From: Hungatella effluvii
GTDB lineage: Bacteria > Bacillota > Clostridia > Lachnospirales > Lachnospiraceae
Assembly: GCF_003201875.1 (NCBI RefSeq)
Contig: NZ_QJKD01000012.1
Location: 162,610 to 226,609 of the forward strand
Direction: 5' to 3'
Length of the DNA: 64,000 bases
The position numbers and the translations under genes are program-made. Below, piece after piece: positions 34,087 to 41,302 of this stretch. Positions within the stretch are counted from its first letter, which is position 1, and each line of letters starts with the position of its first letter. Below the pieces are notes generated by a model. That model did not search any database, was not told the origin of the DNA, and saw only the letters and a program-made list of their open reading frames with translations.

Positions 34087-34761
34087 TTATATATTTTCAA
34101 TCTGCCAGTCTATGGGCTCCAGCCCGTTGGCCTTTAAATATTCATTGGTTTTGCTGAAATGCCTGCTTCCGAAAAAGCCCCGGAACGCAGAAAGGGGACT
34201 GGGATGCGGCGCCTCCAGAATCAGGTGCTTCGGATTGGTCAGCATACTCTTCTTATTCTGTGCCGGTCGGCCCCACAATAAGAATACCATCGGCCGGTCC
34301 TGCTCGTTTAAGATTTTGATAGCCGCGTCCGTAAATGTCTCCCATCCGATTCCCTGGTGGGAGTTAGCCGCATGAGCGCGGACAGTCAGCACTGTATTGA
34401 GCAGCATGACGCCCTGATCCGCCCACTTCTTTAAGTAGCCGTTATTGGGGATATCGCATCCCAGATCGTCGTGCAGCTCCTGATAAATGTTCACCAGCGA
34501 CGGAGGCACAGCCACATCCGGCTTTACGGAGAAGCAGAGGCCGTGGGCCTGCCCGTAATTGTGGTAGGGGTCCTGCCCCAGAATCACCACCTTTACCTTG
34601 GAAAGGGGCGTAAACTGAAACGCATTGAAGATATCATCCGCCTCCGGAAAGACTCTTTTCGTCTCATACTCCTGCTTAACCTTCTTATAAAGCTCCTTGT
34701 AATATGGCTTCTTAAACTCCACACTCAGTGGTTCCAGCCAGTCATTATCGATCGCACCCAT
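34087..34761 (-). CDS. ung: Uracil-DNA glycosylase (family 1)
   Basis: Removes uracil from DNA to start base-excision repair. The 224-residue UNG has the water-activating loop VILGQDPYHNYGQAHGLCFS and the minor-groove loop HPSPLSAFRGFFG, with VLLLNTVLTVRAHAANSHQGIGWE between. The start ATG 34761 has AAGGA about 12 nt upstream, a long spacing. It lies in a same-strand run hisH-hisF-ung-uppP with short gaps, which may be one transcript. Confidence 0.96.
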   Translation of the reverse strand: MGAIDNDWLEPLSVEFKKPYYKELYKKVKQEYETKRVFPEADDIFNAFQFTPLSKVKVVILGQDPYHNYGQAHGLCFSVKPDVAVPPSLVNIYQELHDDLGCDIPNNGYLKKWADQGVMLLNTVLTVRAHAANSHQGIGWETFTDAAIKILNEQDRPMVFLLWGRPAQNKKSMLTNPKHLILEAPHPSPLSAFRGFFGSRHFSKTNEYLKANGLEPIDWQIENI

Positions 34762-34822
34762 TTTGCTGTTATTTCCTTTCGTATTGTCCTGTATACTTTT
34801 GACTGTATCGTAATCCTCTGCC

Positions 34823-35584
34823 CTATAACCTCACAGGCAGTCCCCGGTCCGCCAGATAGCGCTTCAGATCCATGATCTCCATTTCCTTATAATGGAACAG
34901 GGAAGCCGCCAGCGCTGCGTCTGCTTTTCCCGTCGTCAGGGCATTGTAAAAATGTTCTTTTGTTCCGGCGCCGCCCGACGCGATGAGTGGTACGGAGACG
35001 CAGTCTGCGATCATGGCGTTTAATTCATCGTCATATCCGGCCTTTGTGCCGTCGCAGTCCATGCTGGTTAAGAGAATCTCCCCCGCGCCCATGCGGTCGG
35101 CCTTCATGGCCCACTCCACGGCGTCAAGCCCCGTGTCGATACGGCCGCCGTTTTTGTATACATTCCATCCGCTTCCGTCGGCCCGCCTTCTGGCATCGAT
35201 GGCGACGACCACGCACTGGCGTCCGAATTTGTCCGCCGCATCGGAGATCAGCTCCGGTGTGTTGATGGCAGAGGAATTGATGGATATCTTATCTGCGCCC
35301 TCCCGCAGAAGCAGTTTAAAATCATCTACCGTGCGAATTCCGCCGCCCACGGTAAATGGGATAAAAACCGTTTCCGCCACGCGGCGCACCATATCCACCA
35401 CGGTATTCCGGTTGTCTGAGGAAGCTGTGATGTCCAGAAAGACAAGCTCATCCGCTCCGGCCTTATCGTATGCGGCCGCGATCTCCACCGGATCTCCGGC
35501 ATCCTTTAAATTCACGAAATTGACGCCCTTCACCACGCGTCCGTTATGTACATCGAGACATGGAATTATCCTTTTCGTCAGCAT
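34823..35584 (-). CDS. hisF: Imidazole glycerol phosphate synthase, cyclase subunit HisF
   Basis: Uses ammonia from HisH to convert PRFAR to IGP and AICAR in histidine synthesis. The 253-residue beta/alpha barrel has the catalytic aspartates in RIIPCLDVHNGRVVKG (D11) and VVAIDARR (about D130), and phosphate loops FTVGGGIRT and LIASGGAG. It overlaps no gene and follows hisH by 11 bp. No other histidine gene is in the window, so this is either a split his pathway or the end of a dispersed set. Confidence 0.97.
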   Translation of the reverse strand: MLTKRIIPCLDVHNGRVVKGVNFVNLKDAGDPVEIAAAYDKAGADELVFLDITASSDNRNTVVDMVRRVAETVFIPFTVGGGIRTVDDFKLLLREGADKISINSSAINTPELISDAADKFGRQCVVVAIDARRRADGSGWNVYKNGGRIDTGLDAVEWAMKADRMGAGEILLTSMDCDGTKAGYDDELNAMIADCVSVPLIASGGAGTKEHFYNALTTGKADAALAASLFHYKEMEIMDLKRYLADRGLPVRL

Positions 35585-35595
35585 CCGGCCACCTC

Positions 35596-36204
35596 CTATT
35601 GTAGTTCAATGAAATTTTTCAGAATCTTTAATCCCGTGGTACCGCTCTTTTCCGGGTGGAACTGACAGGCAAAGATGTTGCCGTGTTCCACGGAAGCGTG
35701 AAAACGGACACCGTAAACGGAGGACGCCGCCACATCCCCTTCATTCTCCGCTTTTAAATAATATGAATGGACAAAATACACATATTCCCCCGAAGCCAGT
35801 CCTTTAAAAAGCTTTGCTTCCGGACGGATGTCCAGACAGTTCCATCCCATGTGGGGAACCTTGAGCCCCGGTGTATCCGGGAACTTCACAATCTCTCCCG
35901 GAAGTATCCCCAGTCCGGGAACGCTAACGCTCTCCCCGCTCCGCTCAAATAAAAGCTGCAGTCCCAGACAAATCCCTAAAAACGGAGTTCCCTGGTCTGT
36001 CACGCGGTGAATCACATCCACTAATCCGTATTGACGGAGCTTCCCCATGGCATCTCCAAAGGAACCAACTCCCGGCAGAATCACCCGATCCGCGGAAAGA
36101 ATCGTCTTCTCATCCCGGCTGATAACCGGCTGCTCTCCCAATGCATCCAGTGCCTTTTCCACACTTCTTAAATTTCCGGCATCGTAATCAATAATCGCTA
36201 TCAT
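35596..36204 (-). CDS. hisH: Imidazole glycerol phosphate synthase, glutaminase subunit HisH
   Basis: Class I glutamine amidotransferase feeding ammonia to HisF. The 202-residue protein has the GVGSFGDAM oxyanion strand, the nucleophile in GICLGLQLLFERS (Cys about 80), HPEKSG near the C-terminus and the glutamate of the triad. ATG 36204 has AGGTGG 5 nt upstream. A GTG three codons earlier would sit on top of that ribosome binding site. Immediately followed by hisF. Confidence 0.96.
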   Translation of the reverse strand: MIAIIDYDAGNLRSVEKALDALGEQPVISRDEKTILSADRVILPGVGSFGDAMGKLRQYGLVDVIHRVTDQGTPFLGICLGLQLLFERSGESVSVPGLGILPGEIVKFPDTPGLKVPHMGWNCLDIRPEAKLFKGLASGEYVYFVHSYYLKAENEGDVAASSVYGVRFHASVEHGNIFACQFHPEKSGTTGLKILKNFIELQ

Positions 36205-36274
36205 GGCCGCCACCTCGTATCGCCTTTTTTCAACATTTTATCACAGGATCCCTGATTGTACAACGAACAAAAAC

Positions 36275-36892
36275 CTATAAATTTCTAAAGTACTCCACGG
36301 AATTCATCGGGACAGACACAGCCGTTTCCCCCATTTCAGCGGAAAGCTGTGCAAATTTCCCGTGGATCCGGTACATATGAGCCTTCTTATTCAGCGCCGC
36401 TGTCTTCTCAAACGGCCACCGGATCACCGTAGGCACGGCAAATCCTACCCCCAGTTCCAGGATAACCAGCCTCCTGTTCAATGTGCCGGCCAGCCAGGCT
36501 GTATACTTATTCCACTGAGGCAGATAGCCTTCCTCAATATAAGTTTCCGCCTTGATGGTATTTCCCGTCAGCGGCGCGCCGCAGTGAGGGCATATATCCT
36601 CCGGAATCTCCCCCGGCTCCCAGATATCCTTCGTGCAGGAGCGGGAACACTGGCGCCACGTTTCATTTCCGCAGGGAGCCACAATTCTCGATGCATCGAT
36701 CCCGGACTCAAAGATCCGGGCATCCGTCACTGTCGTCACGATAAAAAAGTCCCTGCCCTCCGTCAGCTCCGCCAGCTTCTCATACACATTGGCTATATCC
36801 GGGACAAGCTCCGCCTTCCATTCTTCCCCCAGACCGATCAATAATTTCTCACACTCTGTAATTTCCTGTCTGATATTCCGATTTTCTTCCAT
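36275..36892 (-). CDS. Sir2-like NAD-dependent protein deacylase
   Basis: A 205-residue compact sirtuin-like protein. Visible are FFIVTTVTDARIFESG, a zinc module CSRSC...CPHCG (four Cys), and LAGTLNRRLVILELGVGFAVPTVIRWPFEK. It resembles the bacterial SirTM-type/short Sir2 group more than CobB (the usual GAGxSxxSGIPxFR loop is not seen), so its activity may be ADP-ribosyl transfer and not deacylation. No macrodomain or lipoylation partner is adjacent. ATG 36892 was chosen with GGAG 8 nt upstream; the frame extends to 36991 without a ribosome binding site. Confidence 0.75.
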   Translation of the reverse strand: MEENRNIRQEITECEKLLIGLGEEWKAELVPDIANVYEKLAELTEGRDFFIVTTVTDARIFESGIDASRIVAPCGNETWRQCSRSCTKDIWEPGEIPEDICPHCGAPLTGNTIKAETYIEEGYLPQWNKYTAWLAGTLNRRLVILELGVGFAVPTVIRWPFEKTAALNKKAHMYRIHGKFAQLSAEMGETAVSVPMNSVEYFRNL

Positions 36893-37026
36893 TTTGACTC
36901 TCCGTTTCATCTCTTGTCCGGCCGCCCCGTTCCCGTTATCATGCCAATTGACGGCGGCCAACTGCCCCTCATTATACACCACCCCGGGCATTGGGAAAAG
37001 TATTTTCTCAGTATCCCTAAATTTTC

Positions 37027-37056
37027 TTGAGTTTCCCTGCCTTTTTATGCTATACT
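37027..37056 (+). promoter_or_regulatory. Promoter of the DUF4430/ECF operon
   Basis: TTGAGT (37027-37032), 18-bp spacer, TATACT (37051-37056). The leader is about 25 nt and contains no riboswitch that I can recognise. Confidence 0.7.
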
Positions 37057-37086
37057 ATGAGAACTTAGTATAGAAAGAAGACTTTA

Positions 37087-37527
37087 ATGATGATTACAGA
37101 CAAACAAGGACATAAGAGACTGAAACGTCCCTCCCCGTTTCTCGGTGCCTGCGTGGCTGTGGCCGTGCTGGCGCTGCTGCTGGTTATCTATAACTTTTCA
37201 AAGCCCGTTCCCATGGTTGGCAGTAAAACCATCACCATCGATGTGGTTTACAAGGATGGCAGTGAGGACAGCTATCACGTTACTACCGAGGCGCAGTACT
37301 TGAAGGAGGCGGTGGATGACATTCCGGAGCTGACCATAGAAGGCACCACCACCGAGGAATACGGCCTCATGATGATTACCGTAGGTGGAGTGCGGGCGGA
37401 CTATACACAGGATGGAGCCTACTGGGCGCTGCTTTTAGATCATGAACCCTGCAACTACGGTATCAGCATGCAGCCCATCAAAGACGGCGAAAATTACAGT
37501 ATTGTATATACACCGGCGGACCAGTAA
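37087..37527 (+). CDS. DUF4430 membrane-anchored protein
   Basis: A 146-residue protein with one N-terminal transmembrane anchor (about 18-36, FLGACVAVAVLALLLVIYNF) and an extracytoplasmic DUF4430 domain (TITIDVVYKDGSEDSYHVTTEA..YLKEAVDD..EYGLMMITVGGVRADYTQDGAYWALLLD). DUF4430 domains occur in cobalamin-binding intrinsic-factor-like proteins and are often next to ECF transporters, which fits the ECF S-component downstream. The ribosome binding site before ATG 37087 is weak (AGAAAGAAG). Confidence 0.85.
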   Translation: MMITDKQGHKRLKRPSPFLGACVAVAVLALLLVIYNFSKPVPMVGSKTITIDVVYKDGSEDSYHVTTEAQYLKEAVDDIPELTIEGTTTEEYGLMMITVGGVRADYTQDGAYWALLLDHEPCNYGISMQPIKDGENYSIVYTPADQ

Positions 37528-37562
37528 TGGAGCCGCCGTTTCTTTGGGCAAAAGGTGGGGTG

Positions 37563-37827
37563 GTCCCGCACCAATCTCAGCTTCCTGGTCTGCCCCGGCT
37601 TGCTCATGCGGCCTTTCCTGTTCCGGTTTCGGGCATAAGCACTTCTAAACGTGCAGGATTTTTCTAAAAGCCAGAGAAAATGCCCAAACTCGCTGCGCTC
37701 AAACAGGTGGGCATTTCCCCTGAACGAAAAATTCTGCGCGTTAAGAAGTGCTAATTCCCTGCAAAGTCACAGGAAAGGCCGCATGAGCAAGCCGGGGCAG
37801 ACCGGGAAGCTGAGATTGGTGCGGGAC
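37563..37827. repeat. 265-bp nested giant palindrome between DUF4430 and ECF genes
   Basis: Outer arms of 59 bp (37563-37621 and 37769-37827) are inverted copies with a single mismatch. Inside are a second pair of 27-bp arms (37638-37664, 37726-37752, about four mismatches) and a central 9-bp hairpin AAATGCCCA/TGGGCATTT (37678-37686, 37708-37716). It contains no open frame of significance. The right arm ends 17 bp before the Shine-Dalgarno of the ECF gene. The whole block would fold into a long hairpin as RNA or cruciform DNA. It resembles a fold-back/MITE-like element; no terminal duplication is obvious. Confidence 0.85.
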
Positions 37828-37853
37828 AAACGATTACAGAAATGGAGGGCAAC

Positions 37854-38348
37854 ATGAAAACAAAGGAACTTGTCCGTGACGCGTTTCTTGCCGCAATCCT
37901 TCTGGTGCTGCAGGTCAGCCTTTCCTGGCTTCCCAATGTCGAGCTGGTGTCGCTCCTGCTGATTCTGTATACCCTCATATTCCGCCGCCATGTCTGGTTC
38001 ATCCTCTATGTATTCGTCATCCTGGAAGGACTGATCTACGGCTTCGGCCTGTGGTGGTTTTCTTATCTCTATGTGTGGGCGATCCTTTGCGGTTCCGTAT
38101 TTCTCATGGGATGGAACGGAAAACCTCGTTCCATATCGGCCGCACTGCTTGCAGGGATCTTCGGAATGCTCTTCGGGCTGCTGTGCGCCGTCTCCTACTT
38201 CTTTACAGGCGGCATCGGAGCCGCGTTTGCATGGTGGACAGCAGGAATTCCCTTCGACATTGTTCACGGCATCAGCAACTTTGCCGTCACACTCCTGCTG
38301 TTTGACCCGCTGTACCGTCTGCTGAGCAGACTGAGAAACCAGTTTTAA
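37854..38348 (+). CDS. ECF transporter S component
   Basis: A 164-residue membrane protein with six hydrophobic helices, typical of the substrate-binding subunit of energy-coupling-factor vitamin transporters (VRDAFLAAILLVLQVSLSWLP, GIPFDIVHGISNFAVTLLLFDPLYRLL). It would use shared EcfT/A subunits encoded elsewhere. The substrate is unknown, though the DUF4430 partner points to cobalamin or a related cofactor (inference). ATG 37854 was chosen with GGAGGG 4 nt upstream. It is separated from its partner by the giant palindrome. Confidence 0.85.
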   Translation: MKTKELVRDAFLAAILLVLQVSLSWLPNVELVSLLLILYTLIFRRHVWFILYVFVILEGLIYGFGLWWFSYLYVWAILCGSVFLMGWNGKPRSISAALLAGIFGMLFGLLCAVSYFFTGGIGAAFAWWTAGIPFDIVHGISNFAVTLLLFDPLYRLLSRLRNQF

Positions 38349-38385
38349 CATACAAGAGTATTCACAATCAAAAAGGAGAATCTAT

Positions 38386-39627
38386 ATGGAATCTGCAGTT
38401 GTAAGAATAAAAAAAGGCGAAGGCCGCTCGTTGAAAGCCGGCGGCATGTGGATTTATGACAATGAGATCGACACCATCAAGGGGGATTACGCCAATAGCG
38501 ACATGGTATTCGTGGAAGACTTCGACGGTTATCCGCTGGGCCATGGCTTCATCAACACCAACTCCAGGCTGACCGTCCGCATAATGTCCAGAAAAAAGGA
38601 TACCGTTGTAGACGACGACTTTCTGGAGATGAGAGTGCGCGCCGCATGGGAGTACAGGAAGACCACGACCGACACCTCCAGCTGCCGTCTCATCTTCGGC
38701 GAGGCCGACTTTCTTCCGGGTATTGTCATCGATAAGTTTTCCGACGTACTCGTTGTGGAATCCCTTGCCCTGGGAATCGACCGGTTCAAGCCGGTTATCC
38801 TGGACAAGCTTAAGAAGGTCCTGGCCGAGGACGGAATCCAGATCCGCGGCGTCTACGAACGAAGTGATGCCAAGGTCCGGCTCCAGGAAGGCATGGAGCG
38901 CTTCAAGGGCTTCATCGGCGATCCCTTCGACACCAAGGTGGAGATCGTGGAAAATAACGTGCATTATCTCGTAGATGTCAAAGACGGGCAGAAAACAGGC
39001 TTCTTCCTTGATCAGAAATACAACCGGCTGGCAATTCAGAGACTCTGCGCCGGCAAACGGGTATTAGACTGCTTCACCCATACCGGCTCCTTTGCGCTTA
39101 ATGCCGCTCTGGCCGGCGCTTCCTTCGTCCTGGGTGTGGACGCCTCCGAGCTGGGAATCGCCCAGGCGAAAGAAAACGCGGCCTTAAACGGCCTCTCCGA
39201 ACATTCCGCCGACCAGAAGGGAGGGGGACTTTCCTCTACGGTCGAATTCCGCTGTGCCGATGTCTTTGAGCTGCTTCCCGAGCTGGAACGCCAGGGTGAG
39301 AAATTCGACGTCGTCATCCTCGATCCCCCCGCCTTCACAAAGTCCAGAAACTCCGTAAAGAACGCGGTTAAAGGCTATCGGGAGATCAATTTAAGAGGTA
39401 TGAAGCTGGTAAAGGACGGCGGCTACTTAGCCACCTGCTCCTGCTCCCACTTCATGACACCGGAGTTGTTTGAAAAGACCATCCGGGAAGCCGCCGGCAA
39501 TGTTCACAAGCGCCTCCGCCAGGTCGAATACCGGACGCAGGCCCCGGATCATCCCATTCTCTGGTCCGGAGATGAAACCTCTTACTATTTAAAATTCTTC
39601 ATATTCCAGGTATGTGACGAGAAATAG
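38386..39627 (+). CDS. Class I SAM-dependent rRNA methyltransferase (RlmI/RlmK-like)
   Basis: Methylates a cytosine of 23S rRNA in the characterised relatives. The 413-residue protein has an N-terminal PUA domain (KKGEGRSLKAGGMWIYDNEID), then a Rossmann methyltransferase: KTGFFLDQKYNR, VLDCFTHTGSFALNAAL (SAM motif I), VILDPPAFTKS (catalytic motif) and YLATCSCSHFM with the conserved Cys. AAAGGAG precedes ATG 38386. It lies 37 bp after the ECF S-component and runs tail to tail with a GNAT gene, 4 bp apart. Confidence 0.93.
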   Translation: MESAVVRIKKGEGRSLKAGGMWIYDNEIDTIKGDYANSDMVFVEDFDGYPLGHGFINTNSRLTVRIMSRKKDTVVDDDFLEMRVRAAWEYRKTTTDTSSCRLIFGEADFLPGIVIDKFSDVLVVESLALGIDRFKPVILDKLKKVLAEDGIQIRGVYERSDAKVRLQEGMERFKGFIGDPFDTKVEIVENNVHYLVDVKDGQKTGFFLDQKYNRLAIQRLCAGKRVLDCFTHTGSFALNAALAGASFVLGVDASELGIAQAKENAALNGLSEHSADQKGGGLSSTVEFRCADVFELLPELERQGEKFDVVILDPPAFTKSRNSVKNAVKGYREINLRGMKLVKDGGYLATCSCSHFMTPELFEKTIREAAGNVHKRLRQVEYRTQAPDHPILWSGDETSYYLKFFIFQVCDEK

Positions 39628-39631
39628 CATT

Positions 39632-40243
39632 TCACACATGCTCCAGATCCTGCCCCGCCTTCTGCGCCGAATCTGCCCCCGCTTCCGTGCGGCTGATTCT
39701 GTACAGAAGGTGGGGCATGTCCATTCCATAGTAGTGCTTAACGATACTGCCGCAAACAGTCATGCCGTTTCTCTCCGCCACGGCCCTGGAAGGAGCGTTG
39801 GTATCCCGGATAATGGAATACACCTCCTCCGCTCCCAGCTTCTCAAATGCGTAATCCCTGCATGCGGCGGCTGCCTCCAGCGCGTATCCGCAGTGCCAGA
39901 AATCCTTTCTGAATAAATACCCGACCTCCAGCACCTCTCTTTCGCCAGCCTCCTGCATGGTCAGTCCGCACTGTCCGATCAGCTCCCCAGTCTCCTTTAA
40001 AATCACGGCCCATAAGCCAAACCCGTATTTTTCATAGCGCATAAGCTGACGGTCCAGCCAGTCGGCGGCCTCCCAGTCCTCAAATGCGTGCTCATAGGCG
40101 TACATCACCTCTTTATCCTTTAACATCAGGCAGAGGCCATCGTAATCTGCCCGCCGAAGCCGCCGCAGAGCCAGCCTTTCTGTCTCAAGAATGATCTGCT
40201 CTTCCATGTTCTCCCCCATAACAGCTCCCATCGTCTTTTCCAT
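39632..40243 (-). CDS. GNAT-family N-acetyltransferase (RimJ/RimL-like)
   Basis: A 203-residue acetyltransferase of the Acetyltransf_3 group: ILETERLALRRLRRADYDGL, VLEVGYLFRKDFWHCGYALEAAAACRDYAF (acetyl-CoA loop, FWHCGYA) and APSRAVAERNGMTVCG. AAGGAG lies 8 nt before ATG 40243. A shorter start at MEEQIILETERL has GGGGGAG at about 3 nt and is also possible. The substrate is unknown. Confidence 0.85.
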   Translation of the reverse strand: MEKTMGAVMGENMEEQIILETERLALRRLRRADYDGLCLMLKDKEVMYAYEHAFEDWEAADWLDRQLMRYEKYGFGLWAVILKETGELIGQCGLTMQEAGEREVLEVGYLFRKDFWHCGYALEAAAACRDYAFEKLGAEEVYSIIRDTNAPSRAVAERNGMTVCGSIVKHYYGMDMPHLLYRISRTEAGADSAQKAGQDLEHV

Positions 40244-40310
40244 GTTATCTTCTCCTTCTCTTCCTCTCTCTGTATTTCATCGCCCCTCAAGGCATCTTGG
40301 CCGGTTCCCC

Positions 40311-40339
40311 TTGTTCTTTTTTCCTGCCGCTTCTATAAT
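40311..40339 (+). promoter_or_regulatory. Promoter of the LytTR/DUF3021 operon
   Basis: TTGTTC (40311-40316), exact 17-bp spacer, consensus TATAAT (40334-40339). GATATC-containing repeats lie directly downstream (about 40342 and 40364) and could be operator half-sites. Confidence 0.8.
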
Positions 40340-40384
40340 GATATCATAAATCCGGTGCACAGGATATCCAAAAAGGAGAATGAC

Positions 40385-40822
40385 ATGAAAATAACACTGC
40401 ACGAGGGGCTCGACCTTTCCGAGCCCGAAATTGAAATCCGGTGCCACATTGCCGACCCGCGTCTTAAGCGTCTCCTGGACTATATCCGCCAGTACTCCTT
40501 TTCACTGGAAGGGCGGATCGGAGAGACTTCCTTCTATCTGCATTCCGAGGAGATTATCTATGTGGACTCCGCTGACGGGCGCACATTTCTTTACAGCGGA
40601 AAAAACGTGTACGAAAGCCGTGAGACGCTTTCGTCCCTCGAGGAAAAGCTGGCTAATACCACATTTGTCCGGATCAGCAAGAACTGCATCGTCAACACCG
40701 CCTGGCTGAAGAGCGTGTCCCCCCTGTGGAATCACAGGCTGGAGGCCCTGCTGAAAAACGGCGAAAAGCTCATTGTCAGCAGAAATTATATACCTGCGCT
40801 GAAAGAAAAATTATCCCGATAA
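40385..40822 (+). CDS. LytTR-domain DNA-binding regulator
   Basis: A 145-residue regulator without a receiver domain. The N-terminal 45 residues are poorly defined. The C-terminal LytTR domain (about 48-143) shows FYLHSEEIIYVDSADGRTFLYSG, TFVRISKNCIVNTAWLKSVSP and KLIVSRNYIPALKEKL, the family's DNA-binding beta fold. Stand-alone LytTR genes of this type are commonly paired with a DUF3021 membrane protein, as here (15-bp gap), which probably senses a signal and restrains the regulator. AAAAGGAG lies 8 nt before ATG 40385. Confidence 0.9.
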   Translation: MKITLHEGLDLSEPEIEIRCHIADPRLKRLLDYIRQYSFSLEGRIGETSFYLHSEEIIYVDSADGRTFLYSGKNVYESRETLSSLEEKLANTTFVRISKNCIVNTAWLKSVSPLWNHRLEALLKNGEKLIVSRNYIPALKEKLSR

Positions 40823-40837
40823 CAAGGAGGAAATGCC

Positions 40838-41266
40838 ATGAAACGATTATTAAGAACCTATCTTCCCAGTTCGGCGATCGCATTTACCATCGTCGTCCTG
40901 TTTAACGCCGTCTATAACCTGATTCTGGGAAACAACGATGCACTGAGCGGCGTCTTTGTCCTGGAGCTAACAGGGCTTATCATTTTCATACAGCTCGTTT
41001 CGGTCGTGTGCGATCACATTCCGTTTCAGTCAGAAAGAGCGTACCAGATCACGTTCTTCGCAGCAGAGTATGCGATTGTCATAATCGCAAGCTTTGTTTT
41101 AAACTGGACGGTTCTCACCATCAGCAGCTTTCTATACACATCACTGCTCTGTGTGTTTATCGCGGTCCTGATCGACCGGTACTTTTCGGCCGTACACCGC
41201 CATGAGGCGGATGAGATCAACCGCCTGATCCTCTCCCAGGATAAAAAGGAGGAGCAGACCCCATAA
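40838..41266 (+). CDS. DUF3021 membrane protein, LytTR partner
   Basis: A 142-residue protein with four hydrophobic segments (about 13-30, 41-60, 70-88, 92-112) and a charged cytoplasmic tail (HRHEADEINRLILSQDKKEEQ). This is the layout of DUF3021 proteins that accompany LytTR regulators. AAGGAGG lies 8 nt before ATG 40838. It probably controls activity of the LytTR protein at the membrane. Confidence 0.85.
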   Translation: MKRLLRTYLPSSAIAFTIVVLFNAVYNLILGNNDALSGVFVLELTGLIIFIQLVSVVCDHIPFQSERAYQITFFAAEYAIVIIASFVLNWTVLTISSFLYTSLLCVFIAVLIDRYFSAVHRHEADEINRLILSQDKKEEQTP

Positions 41267-41302
41267 AATAACCTCCGGGCTCCTGCTCCTGCTTACAAAA
41301 CT

